This document shows, piece by piece, positions 17,191-26,058 of a stretch of DNA of 64,000 bases. This DNA comes from Candidatus Gastranaerophilales bacterium (lineage in GTDB: Bacteria > Cyanobacteriota > Vampirovibrionia > Gastranaerophilales > Gastranaerophilaceae). Under the pieces are notes generated by a model. The model had not been told where the DNA came from and searched no databases. It saw nothing but the letters and a program-made list of their open reading frames with translations. The position numbers were made by a program, and so were the translations under genes. How positions within the stretch are numbered: position 1 is the stretch's first letter; the number at the start of each line of letters is the position of its first letter. The stretch covers positions 26,257-90,256 of the forward strand of contig CALUYY010000003.1 of assembly GCA_944325155.1 (NCBI GenBank), in the 5' to 3' direction.

Positions 17191-17863
17191 TTTTTAATGC
17201 CTCAAAAAATATATCTTTGCTCATTTTTGATTCGCCGTATTTTCTGTCGGGAAATATTATCGGAAACTCAATATATTTAAACCCTTTTTTATAAGCTTTA
17301 TATTTTAATTCAATTTGAAACGAATACCCTAAAGATATTATATTATTAAGATTAATACCTTCTAAAACTTCTTTTCTCCAGCCGTTAAAACCGCCCGTTA
17401 AATCGTTAATCGGGCAAAATAAAATAACTTTTGAATATAGTGAGCCTGCTTTTGAAATTAAATTTCTAAAAAAGCTCCAGTTTTGAACCCCGCCGCCTTT
17501 AATATTTCTTGAGCCGATAACAAAATCATATTTTTTTAAATTTTCAAGCATTAAAGGAAGATACTCCGGCTTATGGGAAAAATCCGCATCCATTTGGATA
17601 AAACGGTTAAACCCCAAATCAATTCCTTTTTTAAATCCTTCAATATATGCGCTTGCAAGCCCCTGTTTTTTTGTCCTTTTTAAAATATAAATTCTTTTAT
17701 CCAGCATTTGATGAACAATCTCCGCCGTGCCGTCCGGGGAATTATCATCGACGATTAAAATGTTTATATCGGGACATGTTTTAAAAATTTCATTTATTAT
17801 AAATTTGATGTTTAATGCTTCGTTGTATGTAGGAATTATAACTAAAGGCTTAAAATCTTCCAT
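17162..17863 (-). CDS. Polyprenol-phosphate mannose/glucose synthase (Dpm1-like GT2)
   Basis: Predicted to transfer a sugar from a nucleotide sugar to a polyprenyl phosphate on the inner membrane face. The 233 residues show GT2 motifs: VIIPTYNEALNIKFIINEI, ILIVDDNSPDGTAEIV and QMDADFSHKPEYLP (DxD-type metal site). A Dpm1 signature GSRNIKGGGVQNWSFFRNLIS and a LTGGFNGWRKEVL segment follow. There is no C-terminal membrane domain, as in soluble Dpm1 forms. The ATG directly abuts the nrdG stop. The two following GT39-like genes are the likely users of its product. Confidence 0.88.
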   Translation of the reverse strand: MEDFKPLVIIPTYNEALNIKFIINEIFKTCPDINILIVDDNSPDGTAEIVHQMLDKRIYILKRTKKQGLASAYIEGFKKGIDLGFNRFIQMDADFSHKPEYLPLMLENLKKYDFVIGSRNIKGGGVQNWSFFRNLISKAGSLYSKVILFCPINDLTGGFNGWRKEVLEGINLNNIISLGYSFQIELKYKAYKKGFKYIEFPIIFPDRKYGESKMSKDIFFEALKNVVKIRFSK

Positions 17864-18559
17864 TTATCTCACCATAAAAAATTCAACCGTATCACTAAAT
17901 AATTTTTCCAGTTTTAAAAATTCTTCATCCTCAAATGTGGTTCTGTTTTCATAAGATTCATCCAGATGTTTTGATTTTTGAAACTTTTGAAGATAATATC
18001 TTTTGATTTTTTTCATCTCTTTAAAACTATCATTTATTTTAACAAAAGAATCAAATGTTAAAAGACCCTTAACAACCGTTGTTCTGAATTCATAGTCCGC
18101 AAACCCCCGATTTATAATGTTTAGGGATTCTTTTATATTATCGGTGTTTACCTTTCTTCTTGTAACCGTTTCATATTCATCAAACGGCGCTTTTATATCC
18201 ATTGCGATATAATCAAGCATTTTATCTTTTATAAGCTTTTTTAAAATTTCGGGGTTTGTTCCGTTTGTATCAAGCTTAATTAAAAATCCCATATCTTTTA
18301 TTTTTTTTATAAATTCATATAAATCTTTATGTATCGTTGGCTCTCCCCCTGAAATTACAACACCGTCAAGCTTATTTATTCTGTTTTTTAAAAACGAAAA
18401 AAATTCTTCCTCGCTAAAAGGTTTAAATACAACGGGATTTACAATCTCGGGGTTATGACAATAAGGGCATGAGAAATTGCAGCCTTGCAAAAATACAACG
18501 GCTGCAATTTTTTTGGGATAATCTATTAAAGAACTTTTAACCAACCCCCCGACTAACAT
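17864..18559 (-). CDS. nrdG: Anaerobic ribonucleotide reductase activating protein NrdG
   Basis: Radical SAM enzyme that installs the glycyl radical on NrdD. The 231 residues carry the CxxxCxxC cluster motif in GCNFSCPYCHNPEIV (about 27-41) and the GGEPT motif. The TNGT segment follows. It overlaps the nrdD 3' end by 7 bases, giving the usual nrdDG operon. Confidence 0.93.
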   Translation of the reverse strand: MLVGGLVKSSLIDYPKKIAAVVFLQGCNFSCPYCHNPEIVNPVVFKPFSEEEFFSFLKNRINKLDGVVISGGEPTIHKDLYEFIKKIKDMGFLIKLDTNGTNPEILKKLIKDKMLDYIAMDIKAPFDEYETVTRRKVNTDNIKESLNIINRGFADYEFRTTVVKGLLTFDSFVKINDSFKEMKKIKRYYLQKFQKSKHLDESYENRTTFEDEEFLKLEKLFSDTVEFFMVR

Positions 18560-20700
18560 TTAATGCAATCTGTTTCCTTAATATCGGATGTTTTATGTTC
18601 AACGTCAAAATTCTTTCTGATTTCATATTCTGCGGCTTTGCCTTCGTTCCATTGTCTTACGGGTCTTATATACCCTACTATTCTTGTGAACACTTCGCAG
18701 TCTTTACCGCATTTGGGGCATTTAAAATGTTCGCCCGCAAGATATCCGTGCTCGGGGCAGGTTGAAAATGTCGGAGAGAATGTGAAATAAGGCAGTCTGT
18801 AATTGTTGCAGATTTTTTTAACCAGATTTTTCATCGTATCAATGTCATAAATTCTCTCGCCCGCATAAATATGCAAAACCGTGCCGCCCGTATATTTTGT
18901 TTGAAGCTCATCCTGATGGTCCAAAACTTCAAAAATGTCATCGGAATAATTGACGGGCAGATGAGTTGAATTTGTATAGAAAGGTTTTGCGCCCTTTTCA
19001 TAATATTCTTTATCGTTTGCAACCTTAATCGATATTAAATTCTTCTTATCGTTTTTGGCCAGTCTGTAACTTGTGCCTTCGGCGGGAGATGCTTCAAGGT
19101 TATAATTATTGCCCGTTTCTTTTTGATATTCTTTTATAACATCTCTCATATAATCCATAACTTTTATTGCAAAGGCTTTTCCTTTTTCATCTGCAATGCC
19201 GACGCCAAGAAGGTTTAAGCAGGCTTCATTCATGCCGACAAGCCCGATTGTCGAAAAATGGTTTTTCCAATAAACGCCGAAACGTTTTTTGATATCTCTT
19301 AAATAATATTTTGTATAAGGATAAAGGTCTTTATCCGTTAATTGTTCTATTATTTTTCTTTTTTCTTCAAGGCTTGTTTTTGCAATGTCCATTCTTTGCC
19401 TTAAAATTTTAAAGAATTCTTCTTCATTGTTTGCAATAAACCCTATTTTAGGAAGGTTAACCGTAACAACGCCGATTGAACCCGTTAAGGGGTTAGACCC
19501 GAAAAGCCCGCCGCCTCTGTATTCAAGTTCCCTGTTATCTATTCTTAAACGACAGCACATGCTCCTTGCATCCTCAGGCTTCATATCGGAATTAATAAAG
19601 TTTGAAAAATAAGGAATGCCGTATTTTGCGGTCATTTCCCACAAACCGTCCAAATCGGGATTATCCCAGTCAAAGTCTTTTGTGATGTTATATGTAGGAA
19701 TAGGGAATGTAAATACCTGCCCTTGGGCGTCCCCTTCCATCATAACTTCAAAAAAGGCTTTATTTATCATATTCATTTCTTTTTGAAATTCGCCGTAAGT
19801 TTCGTCTTTAATATCTCCGCCGACGATAACCCCTTCATTTTTATAATAAGAAGGAACGGTTAAATCCATTGTAATATTTGTAAATGGCGTCTGGAACCCG
19901 ACACGGGTCGGAACATTTAAGTTAAAAATAAATTCCTGTATTGCCTGTTTAACCTGTTCATAATTTAAGTTATCGTATCTTACAAACGGCGCAAGCAATG
20001 TGTCAAAGTTTGAAAATGCCTGTGCACCTGCGGCTTCTCCCTGCATAGTATATAAAAAGTTTACCATCTGGCCGAGTGCGGTTCTGAAATGTTTGGCGGG
20101 TTTTGATTGAACTTTACCCTGGACACCCGTAAAGCCCTGCATTAAAAGGTCTTTTAAGTCCCACCCGACGCAATAACTTGCAACGATATTTAGGTCATGA
20201 ATATGGATATCGCCGTTTAAATGAGCCTGTTTAACGTCATTTGTATAAATTTTATTCAGCCAGTAGCTTTTTGAAACGTTTGAAGCGATGTAATTATTAA
20301 GCCCCTGGATTGAATAGCTCATATTGGAATTTTCATTAACCTGCCAATCCAGTTTTTTTAAATATTCATCAACCATATCAACGTTTGCCGATTGAACGAA
20401 TTCTCTTAATTTGGAATGCTGTTCTCTGTATAAAACGTAATTTTTGGCGGTTTTTTTGTAATCCGAAGATAAAAGTACGTATTCGACAATGTCTTGAATT
20501 TCTTCAATGGAAGGAGCTCTGAAATTGCCTTGTTTTTTTTCGACCATTTTACGGGTAATGTCTATTACCTGTCTTGTCAATTGTCTTGCGGTTTGTGCGC
20601 TAAATTCATTTGTCGTGCTTGCCGCCCTTTGGATTGCGTTTGTAATCTTTTCGCTGTTAAAATCAACGATTTTTCCGTCTCTTTTTACTACCTGCTGCAT
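18553..20700 (-). CDS. nrdD: Class III (anaerobic) ribonucleoside-triphosphate reductase NrdD
   Basis: Makes dNTPs without oxygen using a glycyl radical. The 715 residues comprise an N-terminal ATP-cone (VVKRDGKIVDFNSEKITNAI), the ten-stranded barrel, a C-terminal zinc site (CPEHGY...CPKCGKDC) and the radical loop RIVGYIRPVRQWNEGK with the glycine at about 676. Length is normal. The ATG has AAGGAG five bases upstream. No oxygen-dependent reductase is seen in the window, consistent with an anaerobe. No clear NrdR box was found upstream. Confidence 0.96.
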   Translation of the reverse strand: MQQVVKRDGKIVDFNSEKITNAIQRAASTTNEFSAQTARQLTRQVIDITRKMVEKKQGNFRAPSIEEIQDIVEYVLLSSDYKKTAKNYVLYREQHSKLREFVQSANVDMVDEYLKKLDWQVNENSNMSYSIQGLNNYIASNVSKSYWLNKIYTNDVKQAHLNGDIHIHDLNIVASYCVGWDLKDLLMQGFTGVQGKVQSKPAKHFRTALGQMVNFLYTMQGEAAGAQAFSNFDTLLAPFVRYDNLNYEQVKQAIQEFIFNLNVPTRVGFQTPFTNITMDLTVPSYYKNEGVIVGGDIKDETYGEFQKEMNMINKAFFEVMMEGDAQGQVFTFPIPTYNITKDFDWDNPDLDGLWEMTAKYGIPYFSNFINSDMKPEDARSMCCRLRIDNRELEYRGGGLFGSNPLTGSIGVVTVNLPKIGFIANNEEEFFKILRQRMDIAKTSLEEKRKIIEQLTDKDLYPYTKYYLRDIKKRFGVYWKNHFSTIGLVGMNEACLNLLGVGIADEKGKAFAIKVMDYMRDVIKEYQKETGNNYNLEASPAEGTSYRLAKNDKKNLISIKVANDKEYYEKGAKPFYTNSTHLPVNYSDDIFEVLDHQDELQTKYTGGTVLHIYAGERIYDIDTMKNLVKKICNNYRLPYFTFSPTFSTCPEHGYLAGEHFKCPKCGKDCEVFTRIVGYIRPVRQWNEGKAAEYEIRKNFDVEHKTSDIKETDCIKC

Positions 20701-21331
20701 TTTTACTCCTTACCGTACTTTTATTTTAAACTTCTCTTTGCTTTGCCGCTTTTATATGATAAAACCCCTGAATAAATTGATTTAACGGCAAAATAAAGAA
20801 CTTTTAACCGTTAAACGAAATGTCTTCGGTATAGTTTTTTAAGTTATTTAATTTTTCTCAAGCAATTAATCCGTAAAATTCGGGCAATATATGTCTAAAT
20901 TCAACTGTGATAAGTGTTTGACACCTTTGTGTGATTAGCATTAATTGTAACCCCCGTAACATATTTATGTCAATAAAATAAAAAATAAATACACCTTTTA
21001 AATGATACGTTTAGTTTGATATTATGGGATAATCACTTGTTTTAATATTTCTTCATTCCGTTAAAATTGTTAAAAGCAAAAAACCTTATATATACTTATT
21101 ATATAGACCTCTAAAACCCCTTTTGTTGTTACCCGTTTTTGTTTTAATCATAATTTTTAATCCTGAATAAAAAGCTTAAATTTGCTTTTAAAAGTAATAG
21201 TTTTAAAGTATTTTTTAACAAAACTTATTCTTTTATTGTTTTATATCTTTTTTATATGTCAGAAACGCTCTTGTTGTAAATAATTGTTTAAAAAGAATTT
21301 CTTTTTTTTATTAAGTGATAAAATGTTAGTT
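20701..21331. other. 631-base region without a recognisable gene, between divergent nrdD and the ferredoxin oxidoreductase operon
   Basis: Very A+T-rich. It must hold the nrdD promoter (minus strand, near 20701-20900), but no hexamer pair there is convincing. The right end holds the extended -10 of the ferredoxin gene. A short ACAC-ctttG-TGT symmetry occurs near 20919-20931. Only tiny open frames occur, for example 15 codons at 20891-20938, without a ribosome binding site. No tRNA cloverleaf, terminator or convincing riboswitch was seen. A small RNA cannot be excluded. Confidence 0.5.
21317..21324 (+). promoter_or_regulatory. Extended -10 element of the oxidoreductase operon
   Basis: TAAAAT at 21319-21324 preceded by TG at 21316-21317 (TG-A-TAAAAT), seven bases before the ATG at 21332. 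No -35 of quality and no Shine-Dalgarno sequence. A leaderless mRNA beginning at the ferredoxin start is suggested. Confidence 0.4.
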
Positions 21332-21541
21332 ATGCCAAGAATAATTATAGACAGTGAAAAGTGTAAAAGCTGCGGCATTTGCATGGCAACATGCCCGAAT
21401 AAGCTTATAAAATTTTCATCCCAAACAAACAAACAGGGGATGATATATGCGGAATTTAAAGACGAAGAAAATAAATGCACGGGCTGTGCGCTTTGCGCAA
21501 TATCATGCCCCGAAATTGCAATTAAAGAGGTTATAAGGTAA
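21332..21541 (+). CDS. 2-oxoacid:ferredoxin oxidoreductase delta subunit (2x 4Fe-4S ferredoxin)
   Basis: 69 residues with two ferredoxin motifs, CKSCGICMATCP and CTGCALCAISCP, each binding a 4Fe-4S cluster; the subunit passes electrons out of the enzyme. The start is taken as ATG 21332 (MPRIIIDSEKC). An in-frame ATG at 21323 lies inside the presumed -10 box and earlier frames run through a T-rich tract. It is the first gene of a delta-alpha-beta-gamma operon; the next start follows the stop without a gap. Confidence 0.9.
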   Translation: MPRIIIDSEKCKSCGICMATCPNKLIKFSSQTNKQGMIYAEFKDEENKCTGCALCAISCPEIAIKEVIR

Positions 21542-22615
21542 GTGGGAGAAAAAGTTTTAATAAAAGGTAATCTTGCTATTGCCAGAGCGGCGATTGATGC
21601 GGGGCTTGAGTGCTACTTTGCATATCCGATAACGCCGCAGAATGAAATCGGCGAATTTATGAGCGATAAAATGCCTTCGCTCGGCAAAACCTATATTAAC
21701 GCCGAATCCGAACTTGCCGCAATTAATATGGTAATCGGAGCATGCTCAACCGGAACAAAAGCGATGACAAGTTCATCATCATGTGCCATTGCACTTATGC
21801 AGGAAGCAATTTCGGCTATGGCAACGGCAGAAATTCCGGGCGTCATAATATCCGTTATGAGATCCGGCCCCGGACTCGGCAACATCACCCCCTCTCAGGG
21901 CGATTATTTTCAAGCGACAAAAGGCGGCGGAAACGGAGATTACAGAACAATTGTTCTTGCGCCTTCAACAATAGATGAAGCGGTCGAATATACCCACAGA
22001 GTTTTTCATCTTGCCTGGAAATACAGAAACCCTGCTATGCTTTTAGCGGACGGTATTTTAGGGCAGATGATGGAACCGGTTGAATTTAAACACTATGATT
22101 TCGGAAAAATTGATTCTAAAGACTGGGAATTAGACGGAGTCGGCGAAAAAGAAAACAAACGCCCGCCGAGAAAGCTTGTATCTCTGCATATGGGCGGAGA
22201 TGATTTAATCGTTTTAAACGGAAAACTTCAGAAAAAATATGACGAAATAGAAAAAAATGAAGTTTTATACGAAGAATTTATGCTTGATGATGCGGAGATT
22301 ATGATAACCGCCTTCGGCACGGTTGCAAGAGTTGCAAAAAGCGCCATTACGGCACTAAGAGAACAAGGCATTAAAATAGGATTATTAAGACCGATTACTC
22401 TCTGGCCCTTCCCTAAAGAAGCGGTAAACAAAAGGGCAAAACAGGTCAAATATATTCTTGATGTCGAGATGAACGAAGGACAAATGGCGGAAGATGTCCT
22501 TGCAAGCATAAACTGCGAAGTAGAATTTGACAAATTAACAAAACTCGGCGGAGAATTTGTTAAAGCAAACGATATAATAAAAAAAGTTACGGAAAAAGTT
22601 CTATGCCTGAATTAA
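21542..22615 (+). CDS. 2-oxoacid:ferredoxin oxidoreductase alpha subunit (KorA/VorB-like)
   Basis: Part of a CoA-acylating 2-oxoacid oxidoreductase. The 357 residues start at GTG 21542, right after the ferredoxin stop. The N-terminal pyrimidine-binding domain shows GNLAIARAAIDAGLECYFAYPITPQNEI and ESELAAINMVIGACSTGTKAMTSSS. The C-terminal domain (about 240-357) includes MITAFGTVARVAKSAI and LRPITLWPFP. The subunit order and size match both 2-oxoglutarate (KorDABC) and branched-chain 2-oxoacid (Vor) enzymes; substrate cannot be settled from the sequence. Confidence 0.9.
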   Translation: MGEKVLIKGNLAIARAAIDAGLECYFAYPITPQNEIGEFMSDKMPSLGKTYINAESELAAINMVIGACSTGTKAMTSSSSCAIALMQEAISAMATAEIPGVIISVMRSGPGLGNITPSQGDYFQATKGGGNGDYRTIVLAPSTIDEAVEYTHRVFHLAWKYRNPAMLLADGILGQMMEPVEFKHYDFGKIDSKDWELDGVGEKENKRPPRKLVSLHMGGDDLIVLNGKLQKKYDEIEKNEVLYEEFMLDDAEIMITAFGTVARVAKSAITALREQGIKIGLLRPITLWPFPKEAVNKRAKQVKYILDVEMNEGQMAEDVLASINCEVEFDKLTKLGGEFVKANDIIKKVTEKVLCLN

Positions 22616-23373
22616 CGGAAGAAAAGGCCGTGTTTAAACGGCCCGACACAATAAAAAAAGATTATGAATATACATTTTGCCCGGGCTGCGGCCATGGTAT
22701 CGTGTTAAGACTTATAGCGGAATGTATTGACGAACTTAATGTTCAAAAAGATACAATAGCCGTTGCATCCGTCGGGTGTTCAATTTGTCTTGAAAAATAT
22801 TTCGATCTTGATGTTGTAGGCTCTTCCCACGGCAGAGCCCCATGTGTTGCAACGGGGGTAAAGCGTGCAAAACCGAATAAAGTTGTTTTCACTTATCAGG
22901 GCGACGGCGATGCGGCGACAATCGGCATGAACGAAACAATTCACACAGCATGCAGAGGCGAAAATATTACCGTTATTTGTATAAATAATGCAAATTTCGG
23001 CATGACGGGCGGTCAGGCAAGCGCAACAAGTATTTTAGGGCAAAAAACAACAACGACGCCCCACGGCAGAGACCCAAAAATGTTCGGATATCCGCTTAAA
23101 ATATCCGAAATGGTTGCTTTATGCGACGGTGCGGCATATGTTACAAGGCAGGGAATATACAGCCCCAAAAGCATAATAAAAACAAAAAAAGCAATAAAAA
23201 GAGCTTTTGAAAACCAGATTTTAAAACTCGGGCTCAGTTTTGTCGAAGTTTTATGCACATGCCCCACGGGCTGGAAAATGACACCCGTTAATGCCATGAA
23301 ATATATTGAAGAAGAAATTACAAAAACACACAAGCTGGGAGTTTTTAAGGATATCAGGGGAGATGAAAAATAA
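22603..23373 (+). CDS. 2-oxoacid:ferredoxin oxidoreductase beta subunit (ThDP-binding)
   Basis: Thiamine diphosphate-binding subunit, 256 residues. It shows FCPGCGHGIVLRLIAE and a GDGDAATIGMNETIH cofactor motif; INNANFGMTGGQAS follows, as in the ThDP site (GDGD...N). The start overlaps the alpha subunit by 13 bases. It carries CPGCGH and further cysteines but no full ferredoxin motif, since the clusters are on the separate delta subunit. Confidence 0.92.
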   Translation: MPELTEEKAVFKRPDTIKKDYEYTFCPGCGHGIVLRLIAECIDELNVQKDTIAVASVGCSICLEKYFDLDVVGSSHGRAPCVATGVKRAKPNKVVFTYQGDGDAATIGMNETIHTACRGENITVICINNANFGMTGGQASATSILGQKTTTTPHGRDPKMFGYPLKISEMVALCDGAAYVTRQGIYSPKSIIKTKKAIKRAFENQILKLGLSFVEVLCTCPTGWKMTPVNAMKYIEEEITKTHKLGVFKDIRGDEK

Positions 23374-23905
23374 ACAGCACAACATTATAGTATCAGGTTT
23401 CGGCGGACAGGGGGTTTTGTTTTTGGGAACAATTCTATGTCATGCCGCCATTATCGAAGGTAAAAATACAACCTGGATACCGAGCTACGGCGCCGAAATG
23501 AGAGGCGGAAGCGCAAACTGCTATGTTATAGTATCTGAAGATGAAATTGCTTCTCCCATATTTGATACGGCAGATTACGGCATTTTCTTAAGCAAACAGG
23601 CAATGAACAAATTTGAAACCGTTTTGAATAAAAAAGGTCTTATAATTGCCGATTCATCCTTCACGGGAACAAATAAAAAAAGAATTGATATTGAATATTT
23701 ATTCAAACCCTTTAACGATTTAATCCATGAAAAAAATTCAAAACTGCTTTTAAATATTGTGGTGCTGGGTGCAATGATTAAAAAAACGGGTTTATTTATG
23801 AAAGAAAGCGTAATAAAAGCGCTTAAACAGGTTTCATCAATGAAGCGCCCCGAATTTTTGGATTTAAACATACAATCTTTTGAATACGGATATTCTCTTT
23901 TATAA
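23363..23905 (+). CDS. 2-oxoacid:ferredoxin oxidoreductase gamma subunit
   Basis: 180 residues from ATG 23363 (MKNKQHNIIVSGFGGQG), overlapping the beta stop by 11 bases. An earlier in-frame start would add 19 residues lying wholly inside the beta gene and is less likely. Motifs: SGFGGQGVLFLGTILCHAA and SYGAEMRGGSANC, typical of the CoA-binding gamma subunit. It completes the four-subunit enzyme. Confidence 0.92.
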   Translation: MKNKQHNIIVSGFGGQGVLFLGTILCHAAIIEGKNTTWIPSYGAEMRGGSANCYVIVSEDEIASPIFDTADYGIFLSKQAMNKFETVLNKKGLIIADSSFTGTNKKRIDIEYLFKPFNDLIHEKNSKLLLNIVVLGAMIKKTGLFMKESVIKALKQVSSMKRPEFLDLNIQSFEYGYSLL

Positions 23906-23907
23906 AA

Positions 23908-23936
23908 AATAGCGGCACAAAATTTGTGCCGCTATT
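23908..23936. terminator. Terminator between the oxidoreductase operon and a convergent gene
   Basis: 14-bp inverted repeat AATAGCGGCACAAA / TTTGTGCCGCTATT. A T6 run follows on the minus strand, so it best serves the 251-residue protein; it probably also stops the plus-strand operon. Confidence 0.75.
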
Positions 23937-23983
23937 AAAAGGATTAGTAATTTTATTTATATCGGTTTAGTTGTATTTAAAAA

Positions 23984-24739
23984 TTAGTCTTTATTTGATA
24001 ATTTGCTTCCGACATAGGTTAAAATTGAAGCACCGGCTGCAACTATACCTGCCACGATTGCACCTTTACTTTTGCCCGTGAATGCATTTTTTAAACCTGT
24101 TAAAACGCCTGATAAGCCGCCGCTTTTAGCGCCTGCAATTATACCGACGCCCGCTGTTGCAACTGCTGCCGATAATGCCGAAGTTGTTGCAACGCCTGCA
24201 CCCGCTTTAACCTGCGACCACCCGGAAACCGGAGTATCCGTTGCTTCGGCTATAAAGTCATCTGCCGAATTATTATTTTGTAATAAACCTATAATGGGAA
24301 CGGCGCTTTCCATGCCTGCTTCAAAAGATGAATTTGCATTTAAACTGATATCATTTACAATCGTTGTTCCCGTTGCATTTAAATATGCATCTTGAAGCAA
24401 TGTTTTAATTTCGTTTTCCGTATACCCCTGATAATAAGAATTTGAAGCCATATCTTCATATAAATCTTTATATGCCGCCATAGCATCATCCGTTCTGCCC
24501 TTTTGAAGCATATATTCTATAGCCTGGCATTGTTGTGCAAAGCTTGAAGATGAAACCGACGCTTTATTTGCGTAAGAATTTGAAGTTGCACTTACTTCAT
24601 AACCGTTTGCAATGCTGTCTTTTGCATTGTCAACATAAGAATCGGAATACATTGAATATGCACCCGTCCCGTAAACACCGCCATACCCGGCAAGACCGTT
24701 AAGTCCGTTGTACTGGCTGTTAATTGCTGCTAAACTCAT
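23984..24739 (-). CDS. Protein of unknown function with Ser/Asn/Tyr-rich N-terminus and hydrophobic C-terminus
   Basis: 251 residues, not recognised. There is no Sec signal peptide. Residues 1-65 are rich in Ser, Tyr, Gly and Asn. The section at about 68-150 looks helical (FAQQCQAIEYMLQKGRTDDA, NEIKTLLQDAYLNATG). Residues 175-250 hold Ala/Gly-rich hydrophobic stretches (TTSALSAAVATAGVGIIAGA, GAIVAGIVAAGASILTYVG) that could be one or two membrane helices. The layout recalls the two paralogues at 55424-57041, which also combine a soluble N-terminus with small hydrophobic Ala/Gly segments, but no alignment could be made by eye. It has a ribosome binding site (GGAAGG) and a terminator, so it is a real monocistronic gene. 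Confidence 0.7.
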   Translation of the reverse strand: MSLAAINSQYNGLNGLAGYGGVYGTGAYSMYSDSYVDNAKDSIANGYEVSATSNSYANKASVSSSSFAQQCQAIEYMLQKGRTDDAMAAYKDLYEDMASNSYYQGYTENEIKTLLQDAYLNATGTTIVNDISLNANSSFEAGMESAVPIIGLLQNNNSADDFIAEATDTPVSGWSQVKAGAGVATTSALSAAVATAGVGIIAGAKSGGLSGVLTGLKNAFTGKSKGAIVAGIVAAGASILTYVGSKLSNKD

Positions 24740-24874
24740 ACAAAACTTCCTTCCGATAATTACTAATTACTAACCTTACAATTTAATAAAAACTTTTTAT
24801 CGTGAATTATTGCCTGATGTATTTTTTATTCTTAACATTTGTTAATAAAATATCAAAAAGTTTGTAACAAAAAA

Positions 24875-24903
24875 TGCACAAACATCAAACAATGCGCTAT
24901 GAT
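24875..24903 (+). promoter_or_regulatory. Candidate promoter of pilT
   Basis: TGCACA (24875-24880), 17-base spacer, TATGAT (24898-24903). It matches consensus at 4/6 and 5/6, and gives a leader of about 34 bases with AGAGGA before the ATG. Confidence 0.5.
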
Positions 24904-24943
24904 GTAGTTTAGAAAAAAGTTTACAGAGGATAAAAATTTAATA

Positions 24944-26041
24944 ATGTTCAGCATAAACGAGTTTTTAAGCAAAATTTCAAAAGTAAAAGCATCTGATGTT
25001 CACCTTATGCTTGGCAAACAGCCTTCTTTAAGAGTATCGGGGGAAGTGGTCAGAATTGATCTGCCCGCACTCAGTGAAGATGATTTTGATAACATTCTTC
25101 AAACGGTCCTTCATAAAGATATGCAGGAAAAAATCAAAGACACGACAGACCTTGATTTTACATACGAACTTAAAGGCGTTTCGAGGTACAGGGTAAATTA
25201 CTGTAAAGATTTAGGTATGCCGAAACTCACAATGAGGCTTATTCCTTATGAAATTCCCACCTTTGAAGATTTAATGCTTCCGCCTTCAATTCAAAGTTTT
25301 ACCGAATTCAATAACGGCATTCTTTTAATAACGGGCGCAACGGGTTCAGGGAAATCGACAACAATTGCTTCGATGCTTGAAAACATTAATAAATCGCAAA
25401 GAAAACATATTATCACGATTGAAGACCCTATTGAATTTTTATACTCGGATAAAAACTGCCTTATAACACAAAGGGGCTTAGGGCTTGATGTTGAAAGCTT
25501 CCCCACGGGGATTAAATACGCCTTAAGACAGGATCCCGATATTATAGTTATAGGCGAAATCAGGGACAGAGAAACGGTTGAAGCGGCAATTGCCGCAGCG
25601 GAAACGGGACACTTTGTATTGTCCACAATCCACACAAATTCCGCCACCCAGACAATAAACAGAATCATAGGTCTTTTTGAAACGGATCAAAAAGAATTTA
25701 TAAGAAAAAGGCTCTCCGTTACCCTCAAAGGAACGATAGCGCAGAAGCTTCTTCCCAAAACCGAAGGCGGGCTTGTTCCGGCGCTTGAAATTATGACAAG
25801 CACACCCGCCATCGCAGACTACATTGCAAAAGATAAAATGAGCGATATGGAACAGTTAATTGCAAAATCAAACAGCCCCGCGATGTGTACAATGAACTCA
25901 TCAATTTATAACCTGTATAAACTGAATTTAATCACCAAAGAAACCGCAATAGAATCCAGCGATAACCCGACGGAACTCTATCAAATGATGAGAGGTATCT
26001 ACCACGGCTTATCCGATCCCAATTCAACGGATTTAATTTAA
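24944..26041 (+). CDS. pilT: Type IV pilus retraction ATPase PilT
   Basis: Hexameric ATPase that powers pilus retraction. The 365 residues show the N-terminal PilT domain (SKVKASDVHLMLGKQPSLRV), Walker A GATGSGKSTT (131-140), an Asp box ITIEDPIEFLY, Walker B DPDIIVIGEIRD and a His box (GHFVLSTIHTNSATQTINRI). The typical C-terminal AIRNLIRE motif is not obvious; the C-terminus ends LYQMMRGIYHGLSDPNSTDLI. No pilB or pilC gene is adjacent; the downstream gene is unknown. Confidence 0.9.
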   Translation: MFSINEFLSKISKVKASDVHLMLGKQPSLRVSGEVVRIDLPALSEDDFDNILQTVLHKDMQEKIKDTTDLDFTYELKGVSRYRVNYCKDLGMPKLTMRLIPYEIPTFEDLMLPPSIQSFTEFNNGILLITGATGSGKSTTIASMLENINKSQRKHIITIEDPIEFLYSDKNCLITQRGLGLDVESFPTGIKYALRQDPDIIVIGEIRDRETVEAAIAAAETGHFVLSTIHTNSATQTINRIIGLFETDQKEFIRKRLSVTLKGTIAQKLLPKTEGGLVPALEIMTSTPAIADYIAKDKMSDMEQLIAKSNSPAMCTMNSSIYNLYKLNLITKETAIESSDNPTELYQMMRGIYHGLSDPNSTDLI

Positions 26042-26058
26042 GATAAGGAGAATCTGAT

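Noticed and set aside
20891..20938. 15-codon frame with a CxxC peptide in the long gap
   Set aside because: No ribosome binding site, no promoter and too short to judge; chance is the simpler explanation.
20701..21331. NrdR boxes or a cobalamin riboswitch near nrdD
   Set aside because: No paired NrdR-type repeats and no B12-box pattern were found; class III reductase does not need B12.
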